Positions 33,901 to 42,800 of a stretch of DNA of 54,786 bases are shown here, one piece after another. A program made the translations under genes and the position numbers. The notes beneath the pieces were generated by a model that saw nothing but the letters and a program-made list of their open reading frames with translations, was not told where the DNA came from and ran no database searches. The DNA comes from a virus: positions 1 to 54,786 of the IMG/VR virus record IMGVR_UViG_3300021960_000004. One strand, 5' to 3'. Each line of letters begins with the position of its first letter. Within the stretch, counting starts at the first letter, position 1.

Positions 33901-34913
33901 CCAGTTACATCGCCTGTAAGATTGCCCGTTACGTTACCTGTGACATTACCTGTAAGCGCACCCGTAAATCCTGTGTTGGCTGTGATTGTCGTACCAGTTA
34001 CAGCCTGTGGAGATGCACCACCAATAACTGAACCATCAATAGTACCGCCATTAATGTCAGCGGTTGCAAGAGTAGCTTGTCCAGATGTCGATATAGTTGT
34101 AAAGCTACCAGCAGCAGCACTAGAAGCACCAATGATTGTGCCATCAATAGCACCACCGTTAATGTCTACCGTAGCGTGTGTGGAGTTACCTGTAGTTGTA
34201 AGGCTACCTGCAGACATAGCGCCTGTGAAGGTAGATGTGCCAGTTACGTTAAACGTACCACCTACAGAAGCATTACCTGTGGTGTCCATTGTAGTGAAAT
34301 CAGCAGCGGCTGGAGTAGTAGCGCCGATAACTGTACCGTCTATGTTTCCACCGTTTACGTCTATAGTGGCAAAGGTAGAAGTTCCTGTAGAAGTAACATC
34401 GCCCGTCAAGTCACCCGTGACATCACCAGTTACATTACCTGTAACGTTACCTGTCAAGTTAGCAACTACACCAGCAGGAGCACTAATAACACCTGTTACA
34501 TTGAGGGTGCCTGCAATAGTAGCATTCTCGTGTACTGCAAGTGTATCAATGTAACCGATACCGTCAATATACAAGTCCTTGAATTCAGAGCCTAAAGCAC
34601 CCAAGTCAATGTCATCGTCTGTGATAGGAATAAGAACACCATCACGCACACTAATTTGTTCAACAGGGACACCTGACACTTCAACGTAAAAGTCTACAGA
34701 GTTACTTGTAGTATCAACCTCAACCTTGTTCTTAGCGTCTGAATCAGCAATAAGAGGTACGTATCCACCCTCGCCAGTGCCGCCATCATGCTTGTGACCT
34801 GTAGATGCAGCAAAGGCATCTCTAATAGTATTAAACTCAGCGTTAACGGGCGCAGACCGTACAACAGCTGTAGGTACAATATCCGCTACGGATTGGCGTG
34901 TGTAACCTGACAT
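30996..34913 (-). CDS. Long modular tail fibre protein
   Basis: A 1305-aa protein, the first fibre gene after the tail tubular genes. The N-terminus (about 1-140) is a likely attachment domain. Next come two tracts of TGNVTGDVTG repeats, and NGGxIDGTxIG units. Then about six copies of a GGTMSGDIxMGxNKVTG-DAATKAYVDT unit. From about 930 to 1240 come repeats such as NTAIGYQAG and NIALGSQAM, like the head of trimeric adhesins of the YadA type. No S74 autoprotease or carbohydrate enzyme is seen at the C-terminus. It probably forms a trimeric fibre shaft and head. Confidence 0.8.
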   Translation of the reverse strand: MSGYTRQSVADIVPTAVVRSAPVNAEFNTIRDAFAASTGHKHDGGTGEGGYVPLIADSDAKNKVEVDTTSNSVDFYVEVSGVPVEQISVRDGVLIPITDDDIDLGALGSEFKDLYIDGIGYIDTLAVHENATIAGTLNVTGVISAPAGVVANLTGNVTGNVTGDVTGDLTGDVTSTGTSTFATIDVNGGNIDGTVIGATTPAAADFTTMDTTGNASVGGTFNVTGTSTFTGAMSAGSLTTTGNSTHATVDINGGAIDGTIIGASSAAAGSFTTISTSGQATLATADINGGTIDGSVIGGASPQAVTGTTITANTGFTGALTGNVTGNVTGNLTGDVTGDVTGDLTGNVTASTGTTTLNDLVVNGTVDFTSTALLNVSDPTAPQHAATKSYTDTADALKLDKAGGTMSGDITMGGNTVTGLGTPSASSDAATKAYVDTADALKLNLSGGTMSGDLAMGSNKVTGVGTPTAATDAANKAYVDAEVSAVIDAAPGALDTLNELAAAINDDANFSTTITNSIATKLPLAGGTMSGDISLGANKATSTATPATDDTLTRKGYVDTQDALKVDKTGDTMTGDLSLGSNKVTSTATPATDDTLTRKGYVDTQDALKLNLSGGTMSGAIAMGTSKVTGLGDPTAAQDAATKSYTDTQDATKLNLSGGTMTGNIVLGGNKATSTATPTAADDLTRKGYVDGILGSATSAAASASAAATSETNAATSETNAGNSAAAAAASYDDFDDRYLGAKASAPTTDNDGDALVTGALYWNSTSDELYVWDGSNWQQGSFTAGSLLANVLEDTTPQLGGDLDLNGSDITGTGAIDITGTVSAGAVTYTATDGTTGQFLKTDGSGNTSFATLTPPNDATITLSAGTALSGGGDFTTDQSGNETITFNFSGGINDLSDGYYSNYSVGLGPNALANDDGSSNKNTALGHSAGASATTAYENVFLGYNAGTSASTYFTNSSVFVGAESGRSVTTASQNTFIGRGTGYNTNTGESNSFIGTNAGFNNTTGSNNFAGGRDALQDNQTGTYNVAIGTEAAADTTGSSNVALGGLTMRFNTSGNNNVAVGMQSLYRNLTGINNSAFGYQALLGSAGTSHSYNTAIGYQAGYAISTGDRNFFGGYQSGSSNTTGGYNVAVGERAMNDNTTGSSNIALGSQAMGTNSTGSDNIAIGQGALRGVSGSNHSRNTAVGWNAGYGITTGWRNTFLGYEAGNSTTTGANNIVIGNGSDASTATVSNEITLGNNSITAFRIPGLNISAASNSFTINGWTVTESGGSLYFSTGGSNKMKLDASGNLDVVGNVNSNATIT

Positions 34914-34920
34914 GTCTTAA

Positions 34921-36468
34921 TTATCTCCTGTCTGCAAGCGCATATGACACAACATAAGATTGTATGGTATGACTTGGTTGATCTTCTGTTGTAACGTAGG
35001 TCAAAGATATAGAACTACCTGACCCATTAAGGTTTGTTTTTCTTACGGGGCTAGGGTTACCATCATAGATATCACTTGCATCATACGAGGCAATACCCCA
35101 GTAGGAAGCGGCACCTGCAGTCGTAAACCCAAAGTTAAAAGGTATTAAAACGTCACTGTCTCCATAGTCGTACTCAACACCAATGTTTACTGTAACTTCA
35201 CCTTCTGATCTCATGTACGTGTGTACATCGTAAAAGATTTTCCTTACAATAGGATCATCCATATACACGTAAGGGGTCTGGTATAAAGAGAAGATAGGCT
35301 CTGTATCAAATGATGTACCTGTTTCTTGCCTGTGTACTTTACCTGTGGAGTCACCGTGAATAACAAACTCTTCTGTGTCTATATAACCCGTAGCACCACA
35401 CGATACTTCTACACCTACAAGCTGAGAGTACTCAAAGCCTAGACCCTGTTGCCCCGCTCTACGAAGGGAACCGATAAGACCCAAGGACTCAGCATTAGAG
35501 AAAAACAGTCTGAATTGAGACTTTCTATTTACTACCATCATAGTAATACTGTCTAGGTCTTCGTTACGAGAGTAAGCTTCAAAGATAGACTGTACAGGCT
35601 TAGACAGAGTACCAAGTTCAATATCACCAATACGTTCTGTAGCAGTAACGGGTCTAATACCATCTGGGCCTAAGAATAAAATATCTCCGTTGAACTCTAC
35701 TACAGCATCAGAAGACACACAACCAAGATTCTTAGTTACGTCAGATAGTACAAAGTCAGCAATGTTGTTACCGTTTAGTCTTTTAATGTTATTGACGCCG
35801 AATATATAAAGTTGATCTCTAAAAGACTTTATAGTAACAATGTCGAACCCTACGTTAATTACACCTGAACCTAACGCTGGGGTGAAGTTAGTCTCATCAA
35901 GAGGAGCAGAGAAATAAAGTAGGTTAGGTTCGCTAGGGTCACCCGCAAGAAATAAATGATTAGCAAATGTCTCACAGAACTTAGGTGCGGAGGGGGCCTC
36001 TGCGCTATTTAACTGCGTGTATGTTGTCCCGTCCCAAGATGCAGCAGGATTAATACCATCAGTAAGGACAAGCTTAGGTAAGCCCCAATTAAAACTCTCA
36101 AAGCGTACTTTGCTGACACCCGTCATACTAGGCGAACCAGCAGTACTAGGAGTTACCCAAGCAGAAGTTGTTTTGTCCCAGTAATGAAAGTAGTTGCTGC
36201 CAGTGGACGGCTTACGGCAAGCAAAAATACCATCATTTAAACCACTAAAAACAGAGACACCAAGTACAGGCGATCCCTCTAAACCCGGTACAGTGCCATA
36301 ACTGTTAGCATACCCACTAATACGTCTATAGCCGCCTTCGATAGCTGGTTCGTAATTAATCATACGGATAGCTGATCCCGGCATTTGAGCAGCTTGTGTC
36401 AGGTAATCTTGGTTATTAACTAACCCACCTGAACAAGGAGCCAAAAAGGATCTTACATTGTCAGCCAT
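34921..36468 (-). CDS. Tail tubular protein B (gp12-like)
   Basis: A 515-aa beta-rich protein just downstream of the gp11-like gene, the same order as in T7. Features include an N-terminal SFLAPCSGGLVNNQD, a repeated TDGxNP-AASWDGTTYTQL type of beta segment, and a C-terminal beta domain. It should form the tail nozzle with the gp11-like protein. Assignment rests on size, order and composition. Confidence 0.7.
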   Translation of the reverse strand: MADNVRSFLAPCSGGLVNNQDYLTQAAQMPGSAIRMINYEPAIEGGYRRISGYANSYGTVPGLEGSPVLGVSVFSGLNDGIFACRKPSTGSNYFHYWDKTTSAWVTPSTAGSPSMTGVSKVRFESFNWGLPKLVLTDGINPAASWDGTTYTQLNSAEAPSAPKFCETFANHLFLAGDPSEPNLLYFSAPLDETNFTPALGSGVINVGFDIVTIKSFRDQLYIFGVNNIKRLNGNNIADFVLSDVTKNLGCVSSDAVVEFNGDILFLGPDGIRPVTATERIGDIELGTLSKPVQSIFEAYSRNEDLDSITMMVVNRKSQFRLFFSNAESLGLIGSLRRAGQQGLGFEYSQLVGVEVSCGATGYIDTEEFVIHGDSTGKVHRQETGTSFDTEPIFSLYQTPYVYMDDPIVRKIFYDVHTYMRSEGEVTVNIGVEYDYGDSDVLIPFNFGFTTAGAASYWGIASYDASDIYDGNPSPVRKTNLNGSGSSISLTYVTTEDQPSHTIQSYVVSYALADRR

Positions 36469-37193
36469 CAGGCACCACCACCAAACGCAGAGTTAAAGCC
36501 CCTTGATACAGCTGTGGATCTAATTTCTATTGCGTCATCCATTAAGACACGGCGCATTGACTTAATGCCATCATCAAAGTTATTCTGGTGCATCGCAGCA
36601 CTCTGCTCATTACTACGGAAACGCATCATAAACATCATAGCACCATCAATAAGAACATGCTTGAATCTGTCTGGTATGATGCACACGTCATTGTACACTG
36701 CCATGTCGTCAGGGTAAGACCAGTACACATACTCAATTTCGTAGGCTGCATCCGGTACAGGTGTAACTCCGAAGGCAGGTCCATAAGTTTGGTACACAAC
36801 AGAAGGAGACGCATCCCCGTTAACTGTGTCACCTGTGTCGTCTATACTTCTATAGTTTTGAATGTAGTCCTCATACGTAATTACCTTTAGGTTACGAGGT
36901 GCATTACTCTTAGAGGATAATTGTTTAATATAAAAGGTGTTCCAGTCAGTACTTGAGTAGTCGGAAGGGAAGTCGTAGAGGCGTGTACCTGCCGTTAGTG
37001 TTTGGGTATACGTTGTCTTAAGGAAGGGCCACTCCTGACCATCCTGTAGAATAAGTCTAACGCTACTATTGACTGCATCTTTAGCTAGAGCCTGAACATT
37101 ACGTACCGTATCGAAGCCATCACCCGCAATGTCAAGTGTCACCTCGTTCATACGTCTTAGTAATTCATTAACTAGCGATACATAAGTAGCCAT
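36468..37193 (-). CDS. Tail tubular protein A (gp11-like)
   Basis: A 241-aa adaptor protein. ELLRRMNE near the N-terminus, then QEWPFLKTTYTQTL and RLYDFPSDY, and a PDRFKHVLIDGAMMFMMRFR helix fit gp11-like tail adaptors. It joins the portal to the nozzle. Position between capsid and gp12-like genes matches T7. Confidence 0.8.
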   Translation of the reverse strand: MATYVSLVNELLRRMNEVTLDIAGDGFDTVRNVQALAKDAVNSSVRLILQDGQEWPFLKTTYTQTLTAGTRLYDFPSDYSSTDWNTFYIKQLSSKSNAPRNLKVITYEDYIQNYRSIDDTGDTVNGDASPSVVYQTYGPAFGVTPVPDAAYEIEYVYWSYPDDMAVYNDVCIIPDRFKHVLIDGAMMFMMRFRSNEQSAAMHQNNFDDGIKSMRRVLMDDAIEIRSTAVSRGFNSAFGGGA

Positions 37194-37222
37194 AGAGTTA
37201 TCCTACCGTTGAGGTTGCTGAA

Positions 37223-37248
37223 GGGCCAGCCTCCTAGAAGACCAGCCC
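37223..37248 (-). other. Stem-loop after the capsid gene
   Basis: In minus-strand RNA, GGGCTGG (37242-37248) pairs with CTGGCCC (37223-37229), including two G-U pairs, around a 12-base loop; GTTG and CAAC outside can extend it with mismatches. There is no T-run, so at most it is a weak terminator or a processing site that lowers expression after the capsid gene. Confidence 0.25.
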
Positions 37249-37266
37249 AACAGATTATTGTATTGG

Positions 37267-38340
37267 TTAAGCCAAGTTGTACTTAGCTGTTACCAAAGCT
37301 TCTGGACGCAGAATCTTGCGACCGTAGAGATGCATACCACGGACAATGTCAGCGAATGAATCTGGATCACGGTAAGTTTCAGTCTTGTTGATTTGCTCAG
37401 CAGTTGCTACAGCAGAATCGTGACCAGCTACGATAGCACCGAAGTTGGTAGACTGGGCGGCTGTACCTGTTGTAGATGCGCCTGTGCCGATTTGTGGCAG
37501 GTTGTTAGACACATATACACGGAAGCCATTCCAGTTGTTGAGGACGAGACCGTTACGCAACCCGTTAGAGTCACCGAAGTCAGCGTTCAACAGACGGGAA
37601 TCTTCATCCATCAGGATTTCCATCATCACTGGGTCAATGATAACCCAACGACCAGCCTTGTCAACACTGTTTTGATCGAGAAGACGACCCATACGTGCAA
37701 TCAACATAGTAGGTGATACGTATGCAGTTGGCAAAGCAGTCGCACCTGGCAGACGAGCAGCAACTGGAATAGAGTCGCCAGCTACACCTGCAGTTGTGAT
37801 GTTGCCGAAGTCTGGGCGGGAAAGCTTATTAGCTGCAAGCAGTTCGTCAGAACCAGCAGCTGTGTCAGCTTTAGTGCCGTTGACTTGATCGTTTACTGTG
37901 TCAGCAGCAGTGTGCAAAGCAGACTGTTTGTAACCTGACAAGTAACCCAATACTTCTTGGTCATGCTGGTCAGCCAAGCGGTAAGCCGCACGGTTGGTTG
38001 CAAGATCCATGAAGTTTACATGGGAGTGAGCCTCCTCGATATCGTCCATCTTGAAAGCAAAATAGTTAGCTTTATCAACGACTAAGGAGAAGTCAGCGTC
38101 TGTAAGATCTTGTGCAGCAATGGTTGTACCACGTGCATAAGCAGATACGCTTACCTCTGGCTCTTTAATAATCTTAACAGTGTCCCCTTGGTTGGCAATC
38201 TCGCCAAAATAATCAGAGTTGGTTACGTCACCGACGACTGTTGACTTGCGGAATGCAAGCTGTACTTTTTTAGAGTAGATAACGGAACTGAAGTTACCGT
38301 TAGGGAGGTTGGTATAACCTCCAGCTGATGCGAATGCCAT
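37267..38340 (-). CDS. Major capsid protein (T7 gp10-like)
   Basis: A 357-aa protein. IYSKKVQLAFRKSTVVGDVTN and then GDTVKIIKEPE lie near the N-terminus. RWVIIDPVMMEILMDEDSRLLNADFGD, GFRVYVSNN and a DSAVATAEQINKTETYRDPDSFAD segment lie near the C-terminus. This is the set of landmarks of podovirus HK97-fold capsids. Scaffold gene upstream and tail adaptor downstream agree. I see no frameshift signal for a longer minor form. Confidence 0.92.
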   Translation of the reverse strand: MAFASAGGYTNLPNGNFSSVIYSKKVQLAFRKSTVVGDVTNSDYFGEIANQGDTVKIIKEPEVSVSAYARGTTIAAQDLTDADFSLVVDKANYFAFKMDDIEEAHSHVNFMDLATNRAAYRLADQHDQEVLGYLSGYKQSALHTAADTVNDQVNGTKADTAAGSDELLAANKLSRPDFGNITTAGVAGDSIPVAARLPGATALPTAYVSPTMLIARMGRLLDQNSVDKAGRWVIIDPVMMEILMDEDSRLLNADFGDSNGLRNGLVLNNWNGFRVYVSNNLPQIGTGASTTGTAAQSTNFGAIVAGHDSAVATAEQINKTETYRDPDSFADIVRGMHLYGRKILRPEALVTAKYNLA

Positions 38341-38600
38341 TGTAATTCTCCTAGAATGTTTGGCTTATGATAAGAAGTGAATGCGAGTATAAGGCAAACA
38401 CCTCAACTCAGAGAAACTAAACAAGACGAAGAGGCTGAGATATTTTCTAGGGTGCGTTTGGCTTCAGGTTGGCCAACCATTAGCTAACGGGCCTATACTT
38501 ACTCAGGTGGTTCTTGGTTGAATGTTATAGTTTTTAGGTTTGGGAAAGTTTTATAATTAAGAGGTAGTCTGCTAAGAGGCTCTTGAACTATACGTACTTA
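38341..38600 (-). other. Capsid gene leader (untranslated)
   Basis: About 290 bases without a gene separate scaffold from capsid, the longest gap inside the late arm. It is the 5' leader of the capsid message from the promoter at 38601-38628. A perfect 12-base palindrome GGTTGGCCAACC lies at 38467-38478. A leader this long suggests a stabilising RNA structure, or control of capsid translation. Confidence 0.5.
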
Positions 38601-38628
38601 GTTATATGCAGGCAAAAGTGTTTGTCAA
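38601..38628 (-). promoter_or_regulatory. Sigma70 promoter for the major capsid gene
   Basis: On the minus strand: TTGACA (38623-38628), a 16-base spacer, TATAAC (38601-38606). It begins just past the scaffold stop at 38632. Perfect -35 and five of six in the -10. It gives the capsid extra transcription beyond readthrough from upstream. Confidence 0.75.
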
Positions 38629-38631
38629 CAC

Positions 38632-39564
38632 CTATCGTGCATTACCGCTAAGATCATATACGAATTTCCCTGTTCGCATGGCCTTAGCAATTTCTTGTTC
38701 ACGGGCTTCAAACTCAGTGGCAGACATGTTGGAAACGTCTGACTCTCTGATAGTAGCTCCGCCTTCTGTGGGGTCAACCTTAGTCCTTGAACCCTTACCA
38801 ATAGTTTTAGCTGCTGCTTTAGTGCTAGCTTTCTTAGCTTGAGGGGTATGGCCTGTATCAATCTTGTACAAGTCAATAACTCTTACGACTGAGTCTGGGT
38901 CATCCATGTTCTCGTATAAAGCGTCTCGTACCCACTTAGGCTGGTTGTCTGCCCAAGAGTGGAACTCGTCAGACTCTCTTAGCTTACTAAAGTCAGGGTG
39001 AACCTCACTGATTCGTGCCTCTGCTGTCTTACGTTCCGCTTCGTACTGGATCTCGTCTAGTTGAGACAGCCTATCCTCAGCCTTCTTAAACATCTCTTGA
39101 GCTTTTCGAGAAGCAATGGTTTCTACAATACCCGCTACGTCTGGGTACTCCTTAGCCCATCTCTCAATGTCTTCCTCTGATTTGGGAGGTGCGATAGTCT
39201 GTCGGTTATCCTTAGCACTCAGCTTGTCCTCCCACTCCTTTTCCTTCTGCTGCATATGTCTACGCAGGTCACCATAACGTTTCTTAAAAGACTTCTCCTC
39301 AGCACTTAAATTTGAGTCATCTTCTTGTGCTTCATCTTCAACGATGGTTTCTTCTTGTTGGGGACTACTCTCGGCTTGTACTTCGGTTGCCTCAAGTCCC
39401 TCGCCATCGGATTCCTCTTCGACGGTTTCACCTCTGGCCTCCGCTTCTAGTTTGGCAATAGCGTTTTCTTCTTCCTCGATACGCTTGCGTTTACGGTCAT
39501 AGTTTGACCCCCTGTCAACAAATCCTGCTGTTTTAGGGGATTGCATTGCTAGTAGTTCAGGCAT
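38632..39564 (-). CDS. Scaffolding protein
   Basis: A 310-aa highly charged, helical protein just before the capsid gene. The first half is Glu-rich and likely disordered (EEENAIAKLEAEARGE). The middle has FKKRYGDLRRHMQQKEKEWE coils. The C-terminus is basic and small (GKFVYDLSGNAR). Composition and position match T7 gp9-type scaffolds that guide procapsid assembly. Confidence 0.85.
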   Translation of the reverse strand: MPELLAMQSPKTAGFVDRGSNYDRKRKRIEEEENAIAKLEAEARGETVEEESDGEGLEATEVQAESSPQQEETIVEDEAQEDDSNLSAEEKSFKKRYGDLRRHMQQKEKEWEDKLSAKDNRQTIAPPKSEEDIERWAKEYPDVAGIVETIASRKAQEMFKKAEDRLSQLDEIQYEAERKTAEARISEVHPDFSKLRESDEFHSWADNQPKWVRDALYENMDDPDSVVRVIDLYKIDTGHTPQAKKASTKAAAKTIGKGSRTKVDPTEGGATIRESDVSNMSATEFEAREQEIAKAMRTGKFVYDLSGNAR

Positions 39565-39632
39565 ATTTTTTCCTTATGTTGGGGCCAGCCTTGCGCTGGG
39601 TAGCCTTATAGTTATATGACGTATACTTAGAG

Positions 39633-39896
39633 TTAACGAGAACCCAAACCCATACGACTAGGTCTTACTTCCTCTTGAGGAATTTCTGGCTGTGCCTCAA
39701 CGACAGCACCCGCACTAACACCTGACAACTCAGGTCCAAGAACCTTACTTAATATTTCAGCAAAGGGTGAGTTAGGTAACTCTTGGAGAACCCTTTTGTC
39801 TTCGTCAGGCAGTCCTCGGACACGTTGAAGAACAGTCATCTTATAGATGTTCATGTAGTCTTCCATAGTGGCGATAGGTGGTTCAGTCTTTTCCAT
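39633..39896 (-). CDS. Hypothetical protein between portal and scaffold regions
   Basis: An 87-aa protein starting at ATG 39896, coupled to the upstream stop by TAATG. It is helical in the N-terminal half (YMNIYKMTVLQRVRG) with a Pro/Glu-rich tail. A TTG nine bases upstream is a poorer start. Function unknown; it could aid portal or capsid assembly. Confidence 0.6.
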   Translation of the reverse strand: MEKTEPPIATMEDYMNIYKMTVLQRVRGLPDEDKRVLQELPNSPFAEILSKVLGPELSGVSAGAVVEAQPEIPQEEVRPSRMGLGSR

Positions 39897-42800
39897 TATA
39901 GCCAATCCTTCTCAAGTTTTTTAACCATGTTTTTATAAGTAGTGTAGGCTTTATCTAAAAGGTTCTTGTCTATAAACTCAACCGACTTATCAACTTGAGA
40001 TCCAATCCAGTCCCAGTCATCGTGGTCTTCTGGTATAGACGCAACAATCTTAGGAGCTATACGGTAGTACTCCTCTACGTCTGCTATGTTTGAGGCCATA
40101 AACGTGTCCCTGAAGTTTCTCAACTTGGTGAGTGTAGGCCCGTTGTCTTCCTCACCTCTACGTTCAACGATGGCTGTTGTAAGGAAGCAGACACTGCTGT
40201 TCCCGTCATTGCTTGGGTCATTATCATTATTTCTTGCCTCTGTTGCAGCCTTTGCAGCTTGGGTAGCCGCTTTACTTGCAGCAGATTGTGCTTGGACAGC
40301 TGCGTGCCATGCAGCGCCATCATCGCTAGGGCTTATTGAGTTAACTACTTGGGTTGCTTTAGCCCATTCATTCGTTGCAGCGGTTGAGGCACTCTCTGCA
40401 GCAGCTACACTTGAAGGTGTTGATGTTGTTCCACCGCCGCCAGTATTGCTTGGAGTAGCCGTTGGCGTTCTTTCCTTAGGTCTTATAGACGACTCAACAG
40501 CTCCAGTAGTCCTAACGATAGTTCCTGGAATAATTGTAGAACCATCATCCCTCTTAGTCTCAGAGGTGACTACAGTTGCACCCGTGTAACCTGGGCTGTT
40601 TTCAATGAGGTAATCATTTACATTCTTCTGACCAACTTCATTCAGGGTGTCGTTGAAGATAACAGCCTCGTCCGGGGCGTTAACACTTGTAGCAGCTTCA
40701 AGAGCGTTGTTAAAGCGTTCCTCACCTTTAGCAAAAACACTGTCAAGGGCAGATACTACTCCAGGAGCTTTCTCAAGGAAGGAGTCTATCTCCTTTTGTA
40801 TTGCTTCGGAGGCTTCAGTCATACCTAAGAAGTCTGCCATCTTGAGGTTTGCGTTTGCTTTAGACAAAGCAGACAGTTGACCGATAGCGTTTACCCCAGC
40901 GCCTGCCACACCTAGGAAGGGATTAATAGCTGTAAGAAATGAGCCTGCCCCTTTTGATACTTTAAACGCTTCATTGAGGGCGGTCTTGGCGGCTGTGAGG
41001 GGATCTTTCACACTAACACCACTGTCCTCAAACATCACACTTGCGCCCTCAGGTGTGTTGGAGTCTACTGTTGTTTTGACATTTACGTTATAGTTTTCAA
41101 TGGCGTTGTCATCGTCCACGTCTACGGATGTACCTGTCGTCACGGTATCAGTATCCGTATCAGTAGTATCGGTAGTGTCCTCTATATCGGTTATGGTACA
41201 ACCAAAGAGAGCACTATTCTCTGGAGTATCCTCTAAGTACTCATTAAAGTTAGCTGGTACCGAACTGATAGGGTTACCATTTAACGTGAGTACTGAGATA
41301 CGTACACAGTCTTTGTTGATATAAAACTTTGTTGCCATACCCCCAGTGCTTGTTGAGGTGTCCGTTGTTGGGGTAGAAGTACCCGTGGTCGGTGTACTTG
41401 GAGTGTCTACTACAGCACGAGTAGTTGGGGGCGTAGCTGCAGTGTAAGGGGTTCCTGAGGCAGTGGTAACACCGTAGATACCTTGGGGGTTTGTTGGGTT
41501 AAGGGGAAGTACAGAGTAGGCTGGTTGGTTTGGGGACTGTGTTACTGGTTGAATAGGATTACCAAAAGGGTCTTTTGCGACAGAACCACCTGCAGCCATA
41601 CCTACGGGTTTATTATAACTTGTTGGCTGAGAGGGGTCAATACCCAACTGAGGGTTATTCATAGGTTGCTGAGGGGAGAGGTAAGGAACCTGCTGACTAA
41701 CAGCTCCTCCTTGGTTCATAGCTACAGGTTCACCTTGAGCCATAACCTCTTGAAGTAAAGCCATCTCGTCTTCTGTTAAGTCGTCTTCATCTTCTGGTAC
41801 TGGCTCACCGCCGATACGTCCGTTAGCCTCCATCTCTGATAGTTCTACCTTAGCGTTAGCTCTAAGATCCTCAAAGAACTTCACACCGTAGTAACGAGTA
41901 ACATCAGCAGGAACTACGTACTCACCTTCAGAGAGCATAGCAGGGATGTCATCCCGTACTTCTTCTGGAGTAGAACCTGGAGGTACTTCATTTCCTGACA
42001 CTGGGTCTATAGCTTCAACCTCACCGCCTAGGGCGTAGCCTGTCCGTCTGGACCTAAAGGTGAGTTTCATCTGGTCATCCATAGCCATACCGCCTTCGTT
42101 AAATTTTGGAATAGACCCCATTCCCTCAGGTGCTGCCGCTGTAGCGTCTACCTCAATATAGTCATAGAGTGGGTGATCATTATAACCTTTTGGGTTCTTT
42201 TCTGTTTTCTTAGTTGGTATTCTAATAGTACCTACTTGCTCACCTACATTAGTATCACCAACAGTAGCGGGGCGTAAGTTGGGCTGTTGAACTTCTTCTG
42301 TAACCTTGCCTGTCTTTTTATTTGTTCTTTTTGTTTTTCTAGTAATCCTATCCATACGAACAGGACCAACAAATTGGGTATCAAGGGTGTAGTAGTGTTT
42401 CTTATCACCTGTTATATTATGAACGGCAACAATGGGGTGGTCTAAAGACCTTTCACCTACATCTGTAACCATTTTAAATTGCTCAGGTTGAAGTAAATTT
42501 GTACGAACCTCTACACCCGTCTTACCAGTCGAAGCCTTGTAGTTTGACTTCATCTCAGCTATAGTTAAAGAAGGGCCATCATAAAGGTTGGCACGGGCTA
42601 CAGACTTATTGTTCTGACCAAATGTTGTCTTCTTTTGCGAAGGACGTGCAGATACAAATAAGTTCTCAAAGGTTTCATTAGATACATCTTTAGGGGCACC
42701 TTTACCCATCATAATATAATTACCAAACTCAAGATCTAATTCAATATCAGCATCCTTAAGCATACCTGTGAACCTATCCCCTTTGTAACCTTTCTTAGAA

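Noticed and set aside
33802-34554. 250-aa plus-strand ORF opposite the long fibre gene
   Set aside because: Val/Pro/Ala-rich mirror of the fibre's repeats; antisense frames over repetitive genes often stay open by composition.
26293-34913. CRISPR-like or mobile repeat array
   Set aside because: All repeats are in-frame protein repeats of tail fibres with codon-level variation, not short identical repeats with spacers.
37267-38340. T7-like frameshift giving a longer minor capsid protein
   Set aside because: No slippery run near the stop, and the downstream bases hold only a stem-loop and the next gene's stop.
39611-39616. TATAAC on the minus strand in the gap before the scaffold gene
   Set aside because: No acceptable -35 at 15-18 bases upstream, so not called a promoter although the -10 matches the others.
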